32,417 nt of DNA. It comes from JAUYIW01 sp043818555 (GTDB lineage: Bacteria > Patescibacteriota > Patescibacteriia > UBA9934). The stretch is taken from contig JBDRFP010000035.1 in the NCBI GenBank assembly GCA_043818555.1, forward strand, positions 1-32,417. Reading direction: 5' to 3'. The notes under the pieces are model-generated. The model was not told where the DNA came from. It saw only the letters and a list, made by a program, of their open reading frames with translations, and searched no databases. Position 1 is the stretch's first letter, and each line of letters starts with the position of its first letter. The position numbers and the translations under genes were made by a program. Shown piece after piece: positions 1-7,730 of this stretch.

Positions 1-145
1 ACCTTCCGAGCACGCCTGGCTTTGGTCCGGCAGGAGTCAGGAAATAGCATTTTGAACACTTTCGTATCCTTTAAAGACGAAAGTAGTCCAAAATGCCCTG
101 ACATATGCTGGACCTAATGCCGGGCGAGCGCAGGCAGTCGGAGGT
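1..145. other. Nested inverted repeat, candidate structured RNA
   Basis: Six complementary arm pairs lie strictly nested: 1-9/138-145 (one bulge), 14-18/131-135, 24-28/110-114 (GGTCC/GGACC), 36-41/97-102 (GTCAGG/CCTGAC), 47-54/89-96 (GCATTTTG/CAAAATGC) and 58-65/77-84 (ACTTTCGT/ACGAAAGT), with an 11-nt apical loop. Together they form one long irregular hairpin. It lies 3' of uvrC on the minus strand. No convincing protein is encoded here. I do not recognise a known RNA family. It could be an RNA gene, a dispersed palindromic element or the 3' region of the uvrC transcript. The left edge may be cut by the window. Confidence 0.45.
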
Positions 146-156
146 CCTTTCTTTTT

Positions 157-190
157 CCCTATTTTCTTTGGACCAGCAAAGAAAATAGGG
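157..190. repeat. 14-bp perfect hairpin
   Basis: CCCTATTTTCTTTG (157-170) pairs perfectly with 177-190 around the 6-nt loop GACCAG. Neither side carries a clean T-run in the right orientation, so it is not a textbook terminator. Together with the hairpin at 200-223 it fills the space downstream of uvrC. The plus strand between them has three G-runs of four to six bases (188-206). Confidence 0.6.
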
Positions 191-199
191 GTGGGGGGT

Positions 200-223
200 C
201 TGGGGGTAGCACCCTACCCCCAG
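200..223 (-). terminator. Hairpin just after uvrC stop
   Basis: CTGGGGGTAG (200-209) pairs perfectly with CTACCCCCAG (214-223) around a 4-nt loop, 5 nt beyond the uvrC stop codon. The stem is very strong but no U-tract follows on the minus strand. It may act as a transcript-end or stabilising hairpin rather than a classical intrinsic terminator. Confidence 0.4.
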
Positions 224-227
224 GAGT

Positions 228-1577
228 TTATCGTTTAATCCCCGATCGTTTTGAGCGAACTTTGCGATGATAAGCCACGGCGAACCTGTGAGCCTCGTCG
301 CGGGCTTTTTGGAATAATTCTTTGCCGCGTGTAGCAACCCGTGCCAGCTCGAGGTTGTGACGATCGTAGACTAGACGATCTTGTTTACGGTCAAAACCCT
401 TTGCGATCCCAACAATCGGAACATCGACCTGTAACTCATCGAGCACACGCCGTACGCGATTCACCTGCCCTTTTCCACCATCGATGACCATCAGCTCGGG
501 AAGTGGCCACGCTTTTGTATGCAACTCAGCGCGACGCAACCGACGGCGAATTACTTCTTCGAGCATTGCTACATCGTTCGCCCCTTCAACCGTTTTGATT
601 TGAAATTTGCGATATTTAGCCTTAGCCGGCCTCCCATGCTCAAAAACTACCATTGACCCAACCGCGGAAGTTCCGCTGATGTTTGAAATGTCATACGCTT
701 CGATACGACCCTCCAGATCAATCAGACTCTCAACATCACGCTTGGCAAATGGCAGCTCAACATCTTCCTTTGTAATCACAGCCACATCTTGAATGTGTTC
801 CAAAGCGAAAATTTGATTGCGAAGCTGCGCTGCCAGCTCGTAATTTCGATATTTAGCTGCCCTATTCATTTCTCGACCAATCTGACCAACGAGCTGAACC
901 TTCTTACCATCAAAAAACAACATTAGTTTACGGACAATACGTCGATACTCTGCCTTGCTAATCTCGCCCGTACACACCCCAGGACATTTGCGGATCTGAC
1001 GGTCAAAACAAGGTTTTCGACGACCTGTCGATGGTGGGGGCTCGCAAGTGGTCCACGGTATGACTCGACGAATCAATTCAAGCGCGCGCTTTAGCGATAC
1101 GCCGCTAGTGTACGGTCCGTAGACGGCCAGAAACTGCCTGCGAGCTTTAGCTGATAATTTACGGTCAAACGGATTTATCCCCAGCCGCTCAAGCTCCAAC
1201 CCGCGCATTAAAACCGGCCGAGGAAAATCCTCGTTCGTGATCGTCAAATATAGAAAACTTTTATCATCACGCTGCAAAATGTTGTAGTACGGCTTGTGCG
1301 TCTTAATCTGATTAGCCTCAAGCACCAGCGCCTCGATCACAGTCGGTGTCTCGATGTAGTCGACACGAGCGATTTTGGATACCAGTTCGGCAATCCGGTT
1401 GTCATGCGCTTTAGCAAAATATGAACCAATGCGATGCTTGAGCGATGTTGCCTTGCCGATGTAGAGTAACTGATCGTCAGAATTGTAATAAAAGTACACC
1501 CCAGGGCAATCGGGCAAATTATTATTTTTGATTTTTATCTTGTCAGGAATCGACATGCTGTTTGATTTCTTTAGCAT
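228..1577 (-). CDS. uvrC: UvrABC excinuclease subunit C, short form lacking HhH domain
   Basis: Endonuclease subunit of nucleotide excision repair, which cuts on both sides of a lesion marked by UvrB. The N-terminal GIY-YIG domain is present (CPGVYFYY near residue 24, YIGKA near 40). Then come the Cys-containing linker (KCPGVCTGEIS), a UVR helical pair that contacts UvrB, and the RNase H-like domain for the 5' cut (YDISNISG, VIDGGKGQ, DEAHRFA). The protein ends just after this domain at 449 residues, where typical UvrC has about 600, so the C-terminal helix-hairpin-helix DNA-binding region is absent. A second in-frame ATG at 1556 gives an equally plausible start. Either start overlaps the end of the PaaX-like gene, which indicates co-transcription. 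Neither has a Shine-Dalgarno sequence. Confidence 0.95.
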   Translation of the reverse strand: MLKKSNSMSIPDKIKIKNNNLPDCPGVYFYYNSDDQLLYIGKATSLKHRIGSYFAKAHDNRIAELVSKIARVDYIETPTVIEALVLEANQIKTHKPYYNILQRDDKSFLYLTITNEDFPRPVLMRGLELERLGINPFDRKLSAKARRQFLAVYGPYTSGVSLKRALELIRRVIPWTTCEPPPSTGRRKPCFDRQIRKCPGVCTGEISKAEYRRIVRKLMLFFDGKKVQLVGQIGREMNRAAKYRNYELAAQLRNQIFALEHIQDVAVITKEDVELPFAKRDVESLIDLEGRIEAYDISNISGTSAVGSMVVFEHGRPAKAKYRKFQIKTVEGANDVAMLEEVIRRRLRRAELHTKAWPLPELMVIDGGKGQVNRVRRVLDELQVDVPIVGIAKGFDRKQDRLVYDRHNLELARVATRGKELFQKARDEAHRFAVAYHRKVRSKRSGIKR

Positions 1578-2103
1578 TATAAACTCTTACCCATTGCGCA
1601 GAGCCTGATATATTAAACAATTGCGACAACGGCTCTGCGGCATCGAACGGCGACACCCATACACTTCTTTGGATGCACAGAAATCCTGCTTGCTTTAGAA
1701 AAAATCTAAGCTGCTTTCTGAGTTTCCTGTGTCGCTCTGGAATATCGAACACTACCATGCAAACTGTGTCGTCATCAAGCATGTCCGAGTCGAGAACCTT
1801 GAGCCGAAAGAGTTCCATAACTCCTTTACCAGTGAGGGCGATGCGATATTCATCTGCAACTCTTCGTATATGGATGATTTTGCGCTTCTTCAATTCGCGT
1901 AGCCGAATCTTTTCTTCTGATCTTAAACTGGCAATCTCAATCTCTCGTTCAATCCTCTTCCATTCTCCCCCGTACTTTAATGCGGAAGAAGGTTTTTGGA
2001 TTCCTTCAAGGGTCTCTACGATAAACAGCCCGATAGAATCATCTAATCGTAAGAAAAAACGCGAAAGCAGAGAATCTGAGTCTAGCCATCTATTCTTCTT
2101 CAT
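1543..2103 (-). CDS. PaaX-like regulator with Cas2-like domain
   Basis: A 186-residue protein. The first part looks like a winged-helix region with a basic helix (LRELKKRKIIHIRRVADEYR, about 67-86) and the end of a wing. The C-terminal half has the ferredoxin-like fold signature shared by PaaX-family repressors and Cas2 (VVFDIPERHRKLRKQLRFFL, about 117-136, then a strand ending in SVWVSPFD). Such proteins are often labelled Cas2 by automatic annotation, but there is no cas1 and no repeat array here. The gene overlaps uvrC and follows uvrA after 173 bp. A perfect 34-bp palindrome lies 24 bp upstream of its ATG and could be a regulatory site. The regulatory role is inferred from the family. Confidence 0.75.
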   Translation of the reverse strand: MKKNRWLDSDSLLSRFFLRLDDSIGLFIVETLEGIQKPSSALKYGGEWKRIEREIEIASLRSEEKIRLRELKKRKIIHIRRVADEYRIALTGKGVMELFRLKVLDSDMLDDDTVCMVVFDIPERHRKLRKQLRFFLKQAGFLCIQRSVWVSPFDAAEPLSQLFNISGSAQWVRVYNAKEIKQHVDS

Positions 2104-2127
2104 ATTTCCTCAAGATTTATCATTTCT

Positions 2128-2161
2128 GGTCACTTAAGGTCCGTACGGACCTTAAGTGACC
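2128..2161. promoter_or_regulatory. 34-bp perfect palindrome, copy 1
   Basis: A loopless perfect palindrome centred at 2144.5. The inner 26 bp (half site ACTTAAGGTCCGT) are identical to those of a second palindrome at 20441-20474, while the outer four bases differ but remain self-complementary (GGTC/GACC here). A short T-run follows on the plus strand only, where no gene needs termination. It sits 24 bp before the PaaX-like gene, so an operator is possible. A dispersed palindromic element is the alternative. Confidence 0.6.
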
Positions 2162-2276
2162 GTTTTTACAAATACCTTAATGATTTACCACATTTTGTCT
2201 AACTTATCCACAATCATTAATAACCATATAATGTACGTTCGGGAATTAATCACTACGCACAAATACCCAGGAAATC

Positions 2277-4787
2277 TTATTTCAAAACCCGCTTCAAGTA
2301 CTCCCCAGTATAACTCCCCTTTTTAATCGACACCATTTCAGGCGTTCCCTCGGCAACCACTTGGCCACCGCCGTTGCCGCCTTCAGGGCCGAGGTCAATA
2401 ATCCAATCAGCTGTTTTGATAACATCGAGGTTATGTTCGATTACTATCACCGAGTTTCCGCGATCAACCAAACGGTGAAGAACTTCAAGCAACTTTTTAA
2501 CATCTTCAAAATGCAAACCGGTCGTAGGTTCATCAAACAAGTACAAAGTCCGGCCAGTCTGACGCTTTGACAACTCAGCTGCCAATTTAATTCGCTGAGC
2601 CTCGCCGCCGGACAGCGTAGTCGCGCTCTGGCCTAACTTCACATAACCGAGTCCAACTTCCTGCAGCATCTTCAACTTATCATAAACCGCCGGCACATCT
2701 TTAAAAAACGGCACAGCTTCATCCACACTCATATCCAACACCTGCCAAATATTTCGCTCCTTCCACTCAACTTCCAATGTTTCACGACTAAACCGGCGAC
2801 CCTTGCAAATATCGCACTCAACATAAACAGTTGGCAAAAAGTGCATCTCAATCGCAATTTCTCCATGCCCTTCGCAATTATCACACCGCCCGCCGGGAAC
2901 ATTAAAGCTAAAGCGGCCCGACTTATACCCACGAAAACGAGCCTCTTCCGTTGCTGTGAATAACTCACGAATTGGGGTCCATGCTCCGGTGTAAGTCGCC
3001 GGATTTGACCGCGATGTTCTGCCAATCGGAGACTGGTCGATGAGAAGTGCCTTGTCGATGTACTCAAGCCCAAGAACTGCCTTATGTTTTCCAGGTGTTG
3101 GCTTTGATCCGTACAGCCGCTTAGCAATCGACTTGTACATCACATCGTGCATTAAAGTCGACTTACCCGATCCTGAAACGCCAGTAACGCAGACGAATCT
3201 ACGGAGCGGGATATCAACATCTAAATTTTTAAGATTGAACTCCTTTGCTCCGCGGATTTTAATGGCATCATGGCCAACCTTGCGCCGTTTTTCGGGCACA
3301 TCGATCTTTAAGTCGCCTCGCAGGTACGCGGCTGTTTTTGACTTCTTATCTTTAAAAATTTCCGGCACCTCACCGGTTGCAACAACATGCCCACCCTCGC
3401 GTCCTGCGCCAGGACCGATTTCGACCATATAATCTGAACGACGAATTGTGTCCTCGTCATGCTCAACAACAATCACAGTGTTGCCAAGATCGCGCAGACC
3501 CTCCAGCGTCCGAATGAGCTGCTCGTTATCGCGCTGGTGCAAACCAATGGTCGGCTCGTCCAGAACATACAAAGCGCCAACAAGACGCGACCCAATCTGG
3601 GACGCCAAACGAATTCGTTGCGCCTCCCCACCCGAAAGCGACCCGGCCTTGCGGTCGAGCGTTAAATAATGCAAACCAACATCCAGCATAAACGTGAGCC
3701 GATTCTCGATCTCCTTAAGAACCGTGCTGGCAATTTCGCGCGTACGGTCATCGAGATCGATCTCCAAAATAAATTCAGCCGCGTTGGTAATGGTTTTTGA
3801 TGTCAGATTGACAATATTAATGCCGCCTATCCTAACGCTCATCGCTTCGGGTCTCAGACGCGCGCCCTCACACTCAGGGCAAGGCGTTTCCGAAAACAGC
3901 TCCTCAGTTCCAAGCCCGCCGCAAAACTCGCATGCGCCGTACGGACTATTAAACGAAAACAGCCGCGGTTCGATTTCAGGGAACGAAAATCCACAACTTA
4001 CACAGCTAAACTTGGTCGATAGCACACGCTCGCTCCCGTCTGGCAACACAACACGTGCCAATTCATGCCCAACGCCTACCGCTTTCTCAAGCGCCTCACT
4101 CAAACGCTGACGGCTATCCTTGGTCGGGCTTACCAAACTCGACGCCGGAATTACATCAACAACCACTTCAATCGTATGCTGTTTGTACCGTGACATTTTG
4201 ATCTTCTCGCTCAGGCGATGCATCTTGCCATCGATTCTAACTTTTGCATAACCGCTGTTATAAAGATCATAAAGCAGTTGGTAGTACTCACCTTTTCGAC
4301 CTCGAACCACTGGAGCGAGAATCGTCACCTCGGCTCCTGTTTTTTGTACCTTCCCGATCTTGGACAGAACGATGTCCACCATCTCATCAACCGTCAGCCT
4401 TTCAATCTTTTCTCCACAGTCCGGACAATACGGCTCGCCGATTCGCGCATACAACACGCGCAGGTAGTCATAAATCTCTGTAACAGTTGCAACAGTCGAC
4501 CGTGGATTTCGTGAATGAGCTTTTTGATCGATCGAGATTGCCGGCGATAAGCCTTCAATCTCGTCAACATCCGGTTTTTGCATTTGTCCCAAAAACTGCC
4601 GGGCATATGCTGAAAGCGACTCAATGTAGCGCCGTTGACCCTCGGCAAAAATCGTGTCAAAAGCCAAAGACGACTTTCCTGAACCAGAAAGCCCTGTAAT
4701 GCAAATCAGCTTGTTTCGCGGCAACACAACGTCAATATTTTGAAGATTATGCTCTCGCGCGCCTTTGATTGTAATGTTTTCTTGCAT
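2277..4787 (-). CDS. uvrA: UvrABC excinuclease subunit A, internally shortened
   Basis: Damage-recognising ATPase of nucleotide excision repair. It has two ABC modules: Walker A at 32-39 (GLSGSGKS) and near 535 (GVSGSGKS), and two LSGGEAQ signatures. The UvrB-binding region is kept (CPDC at 121-124, then about 125-245), as are the zinc cysteines C262/C265/C286/C289 and the later CDNCEGHG and CDICKGRR pairs. Length is 836 residues against about 940 in E. coli. The difference is concentrated in one place: after GLGTEELF (about 291-298) the chain passes directly to CPECEGARLR, whereas E. coli has roughly 95 residues between these blocks. No frame disruption is visible. The gene lies upstream of the PaaX-like and uvrC genes on the same strand. 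Confidence 0.97.
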   Translation of the reverse strand: MQENITIKGAREHNLQNIDVVLPRNKLICITGLSGSGKSSLAFDTIFAEGQRRYIESLSAYARQFLGQMQKPDVDEIEGLSPAISIDQKAHSRNPRSTVATVTEIYDYLRVLYARIGEPYCPDCGEKIERLTVDEMVDIVLSKIGKVQKTGAEVTILAPVVRGRKGEYYQLLYDLYNSGYAKVRIDGKMHRLSEKIKMSRYKQHTIEVVVDVIPASSLVSPTKDSRQRLSEALEKAVGVGHELARVVLPDGSERVLSTKFSCVSCGFSFPEIEPRLFSFNSPYGACEFCGGLGTEELFSETPCPECEGARLRPEAMSVRIGGINIVNLTSKTITNAAEFILEIDLDDRTREIASTVLKEIENRLTFMLDVGLHYLTLDRKAGSLSGGEAQRIRLASQIGSRLVGALYVLDEPTIGLHQRDNEQLIRTLEGLRDLGNTVIVVEHDEDTIRRSDYMVEIGPGAGREGGHVVATGEVPEIFKDKKSKTAAYLRGDLKIDVPEKRRKVGHDAIKIRGAKEFNLKNLDVDIPLRRFVCVTGVSGSGKSTLMHDVMYKSIAKRLYGSKPTPGKHKAVLGLEYIDKALLIDQSPIGRTSRSNPATYTGAWTPIRELFTATEEARFRGYKSGRFSFNVPGGRCDNCEGHGEIAIEMHFLPTVYVECDICKGRRFSRETLEVEWKERNIWQVLDMSVDEAVPFFKDVPAVYDKLKMLQEVGLGYVKLGQSATTLSGGEAQRIKLAAELSKRQTGRTLYLFDEPTTGLHFEDVKKLLEVLHRLVDRGNSVIVIEHNLDVIKTADWIIDLGPEGGNGGGQVVAEGTPEMVSIKKGSYTGEYLKRVLK

Positions 4788-4848
4788 AAATACGATAATT
4801 TTTCTAAACTAATGTAAGCTCATTTCATTTGCAGACTTAGGAGGTCGC

Positions 4849-5139
4849 ATGAGTGAAAATCCTGATAAACAGGACGCCGGAGCAGATGGCCTAGCACCCG
4901 GAGCCGATAGCGCCCCAAGGCAAATGCCCGGCAACTTTCTAGACGCGACTGACATCGGTCAGCGCCTTCCCCATGGCTACAAAACCGACTGGGGATGGGA
5001 TCCGAATAAGCCGCTCACCAGGGAACAAGCAAAGATTCTTGATGAGCGAATAAAGAGAGAAATCACGCTTACCAAGCAAGAAGCTAAAGCGCTTCAAGCG
5101 CACAAGAAGCGGCTCCTCGCTGGCCGACAGACCAGCTAG
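4849..5139 (+). CDS. Small hydrophilic protein of unknown function
   Basis: A 96-residue protein I do not recognise. The first 45 residues are acidic, Pro/Gly/Ala-rich and probably disordered. The rest is a charged helical segment rich in Lys, Arg and Glu (about 52-92). Expression is well supported: a strong Shine-Dalgarno AGGAGG lies 5-6 nt before the ATG. It is the only plus-strand gene in the repair block and is divergent from uvrA across 61 bp. Its stop lies 15 bp from the uvrB stop, in convergent orientation, within a CTAGCCC-type degenerate repeat. Confidence 0.75.
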   Translation: MSENPDKQDAGADGLAPGADSAPRQMPGNFLDATDIGQRLPHGYKTDWGWDPNKPLTREQAKILDERIKREITLTKQEAKALQAHKKRLLAGRQTS

Positions 5140-5170
5140 CCCCTCTAGCCCTCTTAGCCCTTCCGCCCTT
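5137..5170. repeat. Degenerate CTAGCCC word repeat
   Basis: CTAGCCC-like words recur (AGCCCCTCT, AGCCCTCTT, AGCCCTTCC) across the convergent ends of the 96-residue gene and uvrB. It belongs to the set of unrelated low-complexity intergenic arrays seen throughout the window. Confidence 0.5.
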
Positions 5171-7193
5171 TCAGCTCTTTCTGCAACTCTGCAATCTCAT
5201 CTCGCAACAAGGCCGCGGTTTCAAACATTAGTTTGACTGCGGCTTTTTCCATTTCGTCCGTCTTCTCTTCAATCACCTGCTTTATTTCATGCGGTTCAGC
5301 AATCATTTCTAGTTTAAGCACATCGCTCACATCCGGACTGTCTGCGTCGTGCCCAAGCATCTCCCGAATATCGGTAATGTTTTTTACGATCGTTTTTGGT
5401 GTAATCCCATGCTTCTTGTTGTATTCGATCTGAATCTTGCGACGGCGATTAGTTTCGTTTAACGCCCGCTTAAGCGACCCGGTCATTTTGTCAGCGTACA
5501 AAATCACTTGCCCGTTCACATTTCGCGCTGCTCGACCAATCGTTTGCACCAACGATGTTTCTGACCGCAAAAAGCCTTCTTTGTCCGCGTCCAAAATCGC
5601 AACCAGTGAAACTTCAGGCAAATCCAAGCCCTCACGCAGCAAGTTAACGCCTACAACAACATCGTATACACCTTTGCGAAGATCGGTTAATGTTTCGATC
5701 CTATCGAGCGTGCTAACGTCTGAATGCAGATACTGAACTTTGATTTTAAGCCCTGCAAGATACTCGCTAAGATCCTCGGCCATCTTTTTCGTGAGCGTGG
5801 TAATAAGGCATCGCTCGCCTTTTTCAACACGATCTTTAATGCGCTCGATCAAATCGTCAACCTGGCCAGGCTCGCCATCTTCACTTTCCGTAACAGGCCT
5901 AATAATCACCTCTGGATCAATCAGCCCTGTTGGACGCACAATTTGTTCAACAATCTGGTCTGAAATGGAACGCTCGTAATCAGCCGGCGTTGCAGACGTA
6001 TAAATAACCTGACCCACCTTTTGTTCAAACTCGTCAAACATAAGCGGCCTGTTGTCACGAGCAGACGGAAGGCGGAACCCATGATCGACCAAAGTGTCCT
6101 TGCGAGACTTATCCCCAGCGTACATTCCGCGAACTTGCGGCACTGTAACATGTGATTCATCGATAATGGTGAGGAAATCATCGGGAAAGTACGACAAAAG
6201 TGTAGACGCCGGCTCGCCGGGCTTTCGACCGTCAAAATGCCGCGAGTAGTTTTCAATCCCGTTGCAGTAACCAATATTTCGAATCATTTCAATATCGTAA
6301 CGAGTGCGTCGTTTTAGTCGTTCGTGCTCAAGCACTTTGCCATCGCTATCCAACTCGGTGAGCCGATCGTGAAGCTCAGCCTCAATATCGCGCAGCGCCC
6401 GATTAGTTTCAGTTGGCGAAACAACATAGTGCTTCGCTGGAAACAGCCAGAAATCTTTAAGTCGATCTTTAATTTTGCGTGTGATAGGGTCGAGCAAGAA
6501 AATCTCCGCAACCTTTCCGGCTTCGAGAACAATGCGATACAAGTTTCCGCGCTCAATATTTTCATCGCCGCCTGAATGACCGCTCATTGGCATTAGCTCA
6601 ATAACATCGCCGGTTGCTCTAAAATGCCCACGAGTGACATCAGCATTGGTGCGCTCAAAATACATCTTAATCAACCGACGAATAAGCTTAGCTCTGTCAA
6701 CAGCCTCGCCGACTTTAAGATTCATTACAGTTTTCTGATACTCCTTTGGCGAACCAAGACCGTAGATGCAGGAGACTGATGCGACGATGATTACGTCGCG
6801 TCGCGATAGCAAAGCCTGCGTAGCTGCATGGCGCAAACGGTCGATCTCTTCGTTAATCTGAGCTTCTTTCTCGATGTACGTGTCGCTTCGTGGTAAGTAA
6901 GCTTCTGGTTGATAATAGTCGTAGTAGCTAACAAAATATTCAACAGCGCTGTCTGGAAAAAACTCGCGGAACTCGTTGCAAAGCTGCGCGGCAAGAGTTT
7001 TATTGGGCGCGATTACGAGCGTGGGCCTTTGCACATTCTGGATTACATTTGCGATCGTAAATGTTTTTCCACTTCCTGTAACGCCAAGAAGAGTCTGTTT
7101 TTGCAGACCTTTGTTGATGCCCTCGGTGAGTTTTTCAATCGCCTGAGGCTGATCGCCCGACGGTTGAAAGTTTGATTGTAGGTTGAATTTCAT
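5154..7193 (-). CDS. uvrB: UvrABC excinuclease subunit B
   Basis: Helicase-like subunit that is loaded by UvrA at damage and recruits UvrC. At 679 residues it is normal full length. Walker A GVTGSGKT is at 37-44. The damage-probing beta-hairpin motif SYYDYYQPEAY is near 89-99. The DEAD-like motif is IDESHVTVPQ. The helicase motifs VYTSATP-like and QTIGRAARN are present. A UVR helical pair closes the C-terminus (MEKAAVKLMFETAALLRDEI) and would bind the equivalent region of UvrC. The stop is close to the convergent 96-residue gene. Only a weak AGGA lies about 12 nt before the ATG. Confidence 0.98.
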   Translation of the reverse strand: MKFNLQSNFQPSGDQPQAIEKLTEGINKGLQKQTLLGVTGSGKTFTIANVIQNVQRPTLVIAPNKTLAAQLCNEFREFFPDSAVEYFVSYYDYYQPEAYLPRSDTYIEKEAQINEEIDRLRHAATQALLSRRDVIIVASVSCIYGLGSPKEYQKTVMNLKVGEAVDRAKLIRRLIKMYFERTNADVTRGHFRATGDVIELMPMSGHSGGDENIERGNLYRIVLEAGKVAEIFLLDPITRKIKDRLKDFWLFPAKHYVVSPTETNRALRDIEAELHDRLTELDSDGKVLEHERLKRRTRYDIEMIRNIGYCNGIENYSRHFDGRKPGEPASTLLSYFPDDFLTIIDESHVTVPQVRGMYAGDKSRKDTLVDHGFRLPSARDNRPLMFDEFEQKVGQVIYTSATPADYERSISDQIVEQIVRPTGLIDPEVIIRPVTESEDGEPGQVDDLIERIKDRVEKGERCLITTLTKKMAEDLSEYLAGLKIKVQYLHSDVSTLDRIETLTDLRKGVYDVVVGVNLLREGLDLPEVSLVAILDADKEGFLRSETSLVQTIGRAARNVNGQVILYADKMTGSLKRALNETNRRRKIQIEYNKKHGITPKTIVKNITDIREMLGHDADSPDVSDVLKLEMIAEPHEIKQVIEEKTDEMEKAAVKLMFETAALLRDEIAELQKELKGRKG

Positions 7194-7199
7194 AGTTAT

Positions 7200-7240
7200 C
7201 TGTCATCCTGAGAAGACCGTCGATCGCGACGAAGGATCTA
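7200..7240. repeat. REP-like GTCATCCTGAG/GAAGGATCT element
   Basis: The sequence starts TGTCATCCTGAG and ends CGAAGGATCT, with ATCCT/AGGAT complementarity and an internal GTCG/CGAC pair. Short intergenic elements with these end words are dispersed in many bacterial genomes. Only one copy is in this window, so the assignment rests on recognition of the words. Confidence 0.35.
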
Positions 7241-7324
7241 GCGCAGCGCCTGGGTTCAAACGCTATCGCTGGATTCTTCCTCGCCGATAAACCGAGCTCG
7301 TCAGAAAGTTAATAAACTACTGTA

Positions 7325-7538
7325 TACTGACTACTGGATGCTGGCTACTTTTGTTAATAGCAAAAGCCCCGGATTCCGACTTACTAGGGACCCTATGGGC
7401 CGATCTACGGCCTTGGGTTAAGCTGGGATCCGAGTTGTACACGATCATTAATCAGATCGATGAAAAAAGTATATACGAACAAAAGTAGAACGTCAAATTT
7501 ATCGAAAACCGAGAGTAGCCAGCATCCAGTAGTCAGTA
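7325..7538. repeat. 214-bp element with perfect 25-bp terminal inverted repeats
   Basis: The arm at 7325-7349 is the exact reverse complement of 7514-7538. Inside are further nested or tandem stems: CTTTTG/CAAAAG (7348-7353/7361-7366), CGGATTCC/GGGATCCG (7370-7377/7425-7432), ACCC/GGGT (7390-7393/7415-7418) and GGCCG/CGGCC (7398-7402/7408-7412). No ORF fits. It could be a structured RNA or a MITE-like element. Part of the left arm recurs at 8907-8928. The rest of the long intergenic stretch 7194-7645 holds no gene I can support. Confidence 0.6.
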
Positions 7539-7645
7539 GAAAGTGGGAGAGAACCTTTGAAGCCCTTGCTTTTCTTCTAACCCCTTCGCCGAAGCGTTAA
7601 CCCCCGTGATTCTAGTTTTAACCATTTTGCATCTCGTTAACCTCC

Positions 7646-7674
7646 TTGACAATGCCCACCGATTCTGATACTAT
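7646..7674 (+). promoter_or_regulatory. Strong sigma-70-type promoter
   Basis: TTGACA (7646-7651), a 17-bp spacer and TACTAT (7669-7674), preceded by the extended -10 TGA. Transcription would start near 7681, which is at or after the first possible ATG (7680). This argues for the downstream TTG start at 7731. Confidence 0.75.
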
Positions 7675-7730
7675 CCGCCATGCATCCTACGCAATCCCCG
7701 CCCTTTACAACCTTCCACGGAGACGAAAAA

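Noticed and set aside
71..337. 88-residue minus-strand ORF after uvrC
   Set aside because: It overlaps the uvrC end in another frame and runs through hairpins and the nested fold. The peptide shows no family features.
1543..2103. CRISPR system based on the Cas2-like gene
   Set aside because: The Cas2-like fold is also that of PaaX regulators. The protein has a winged-helix-like N-terminus, and no cas1, effector or regularly spaced repeats occur in the window.
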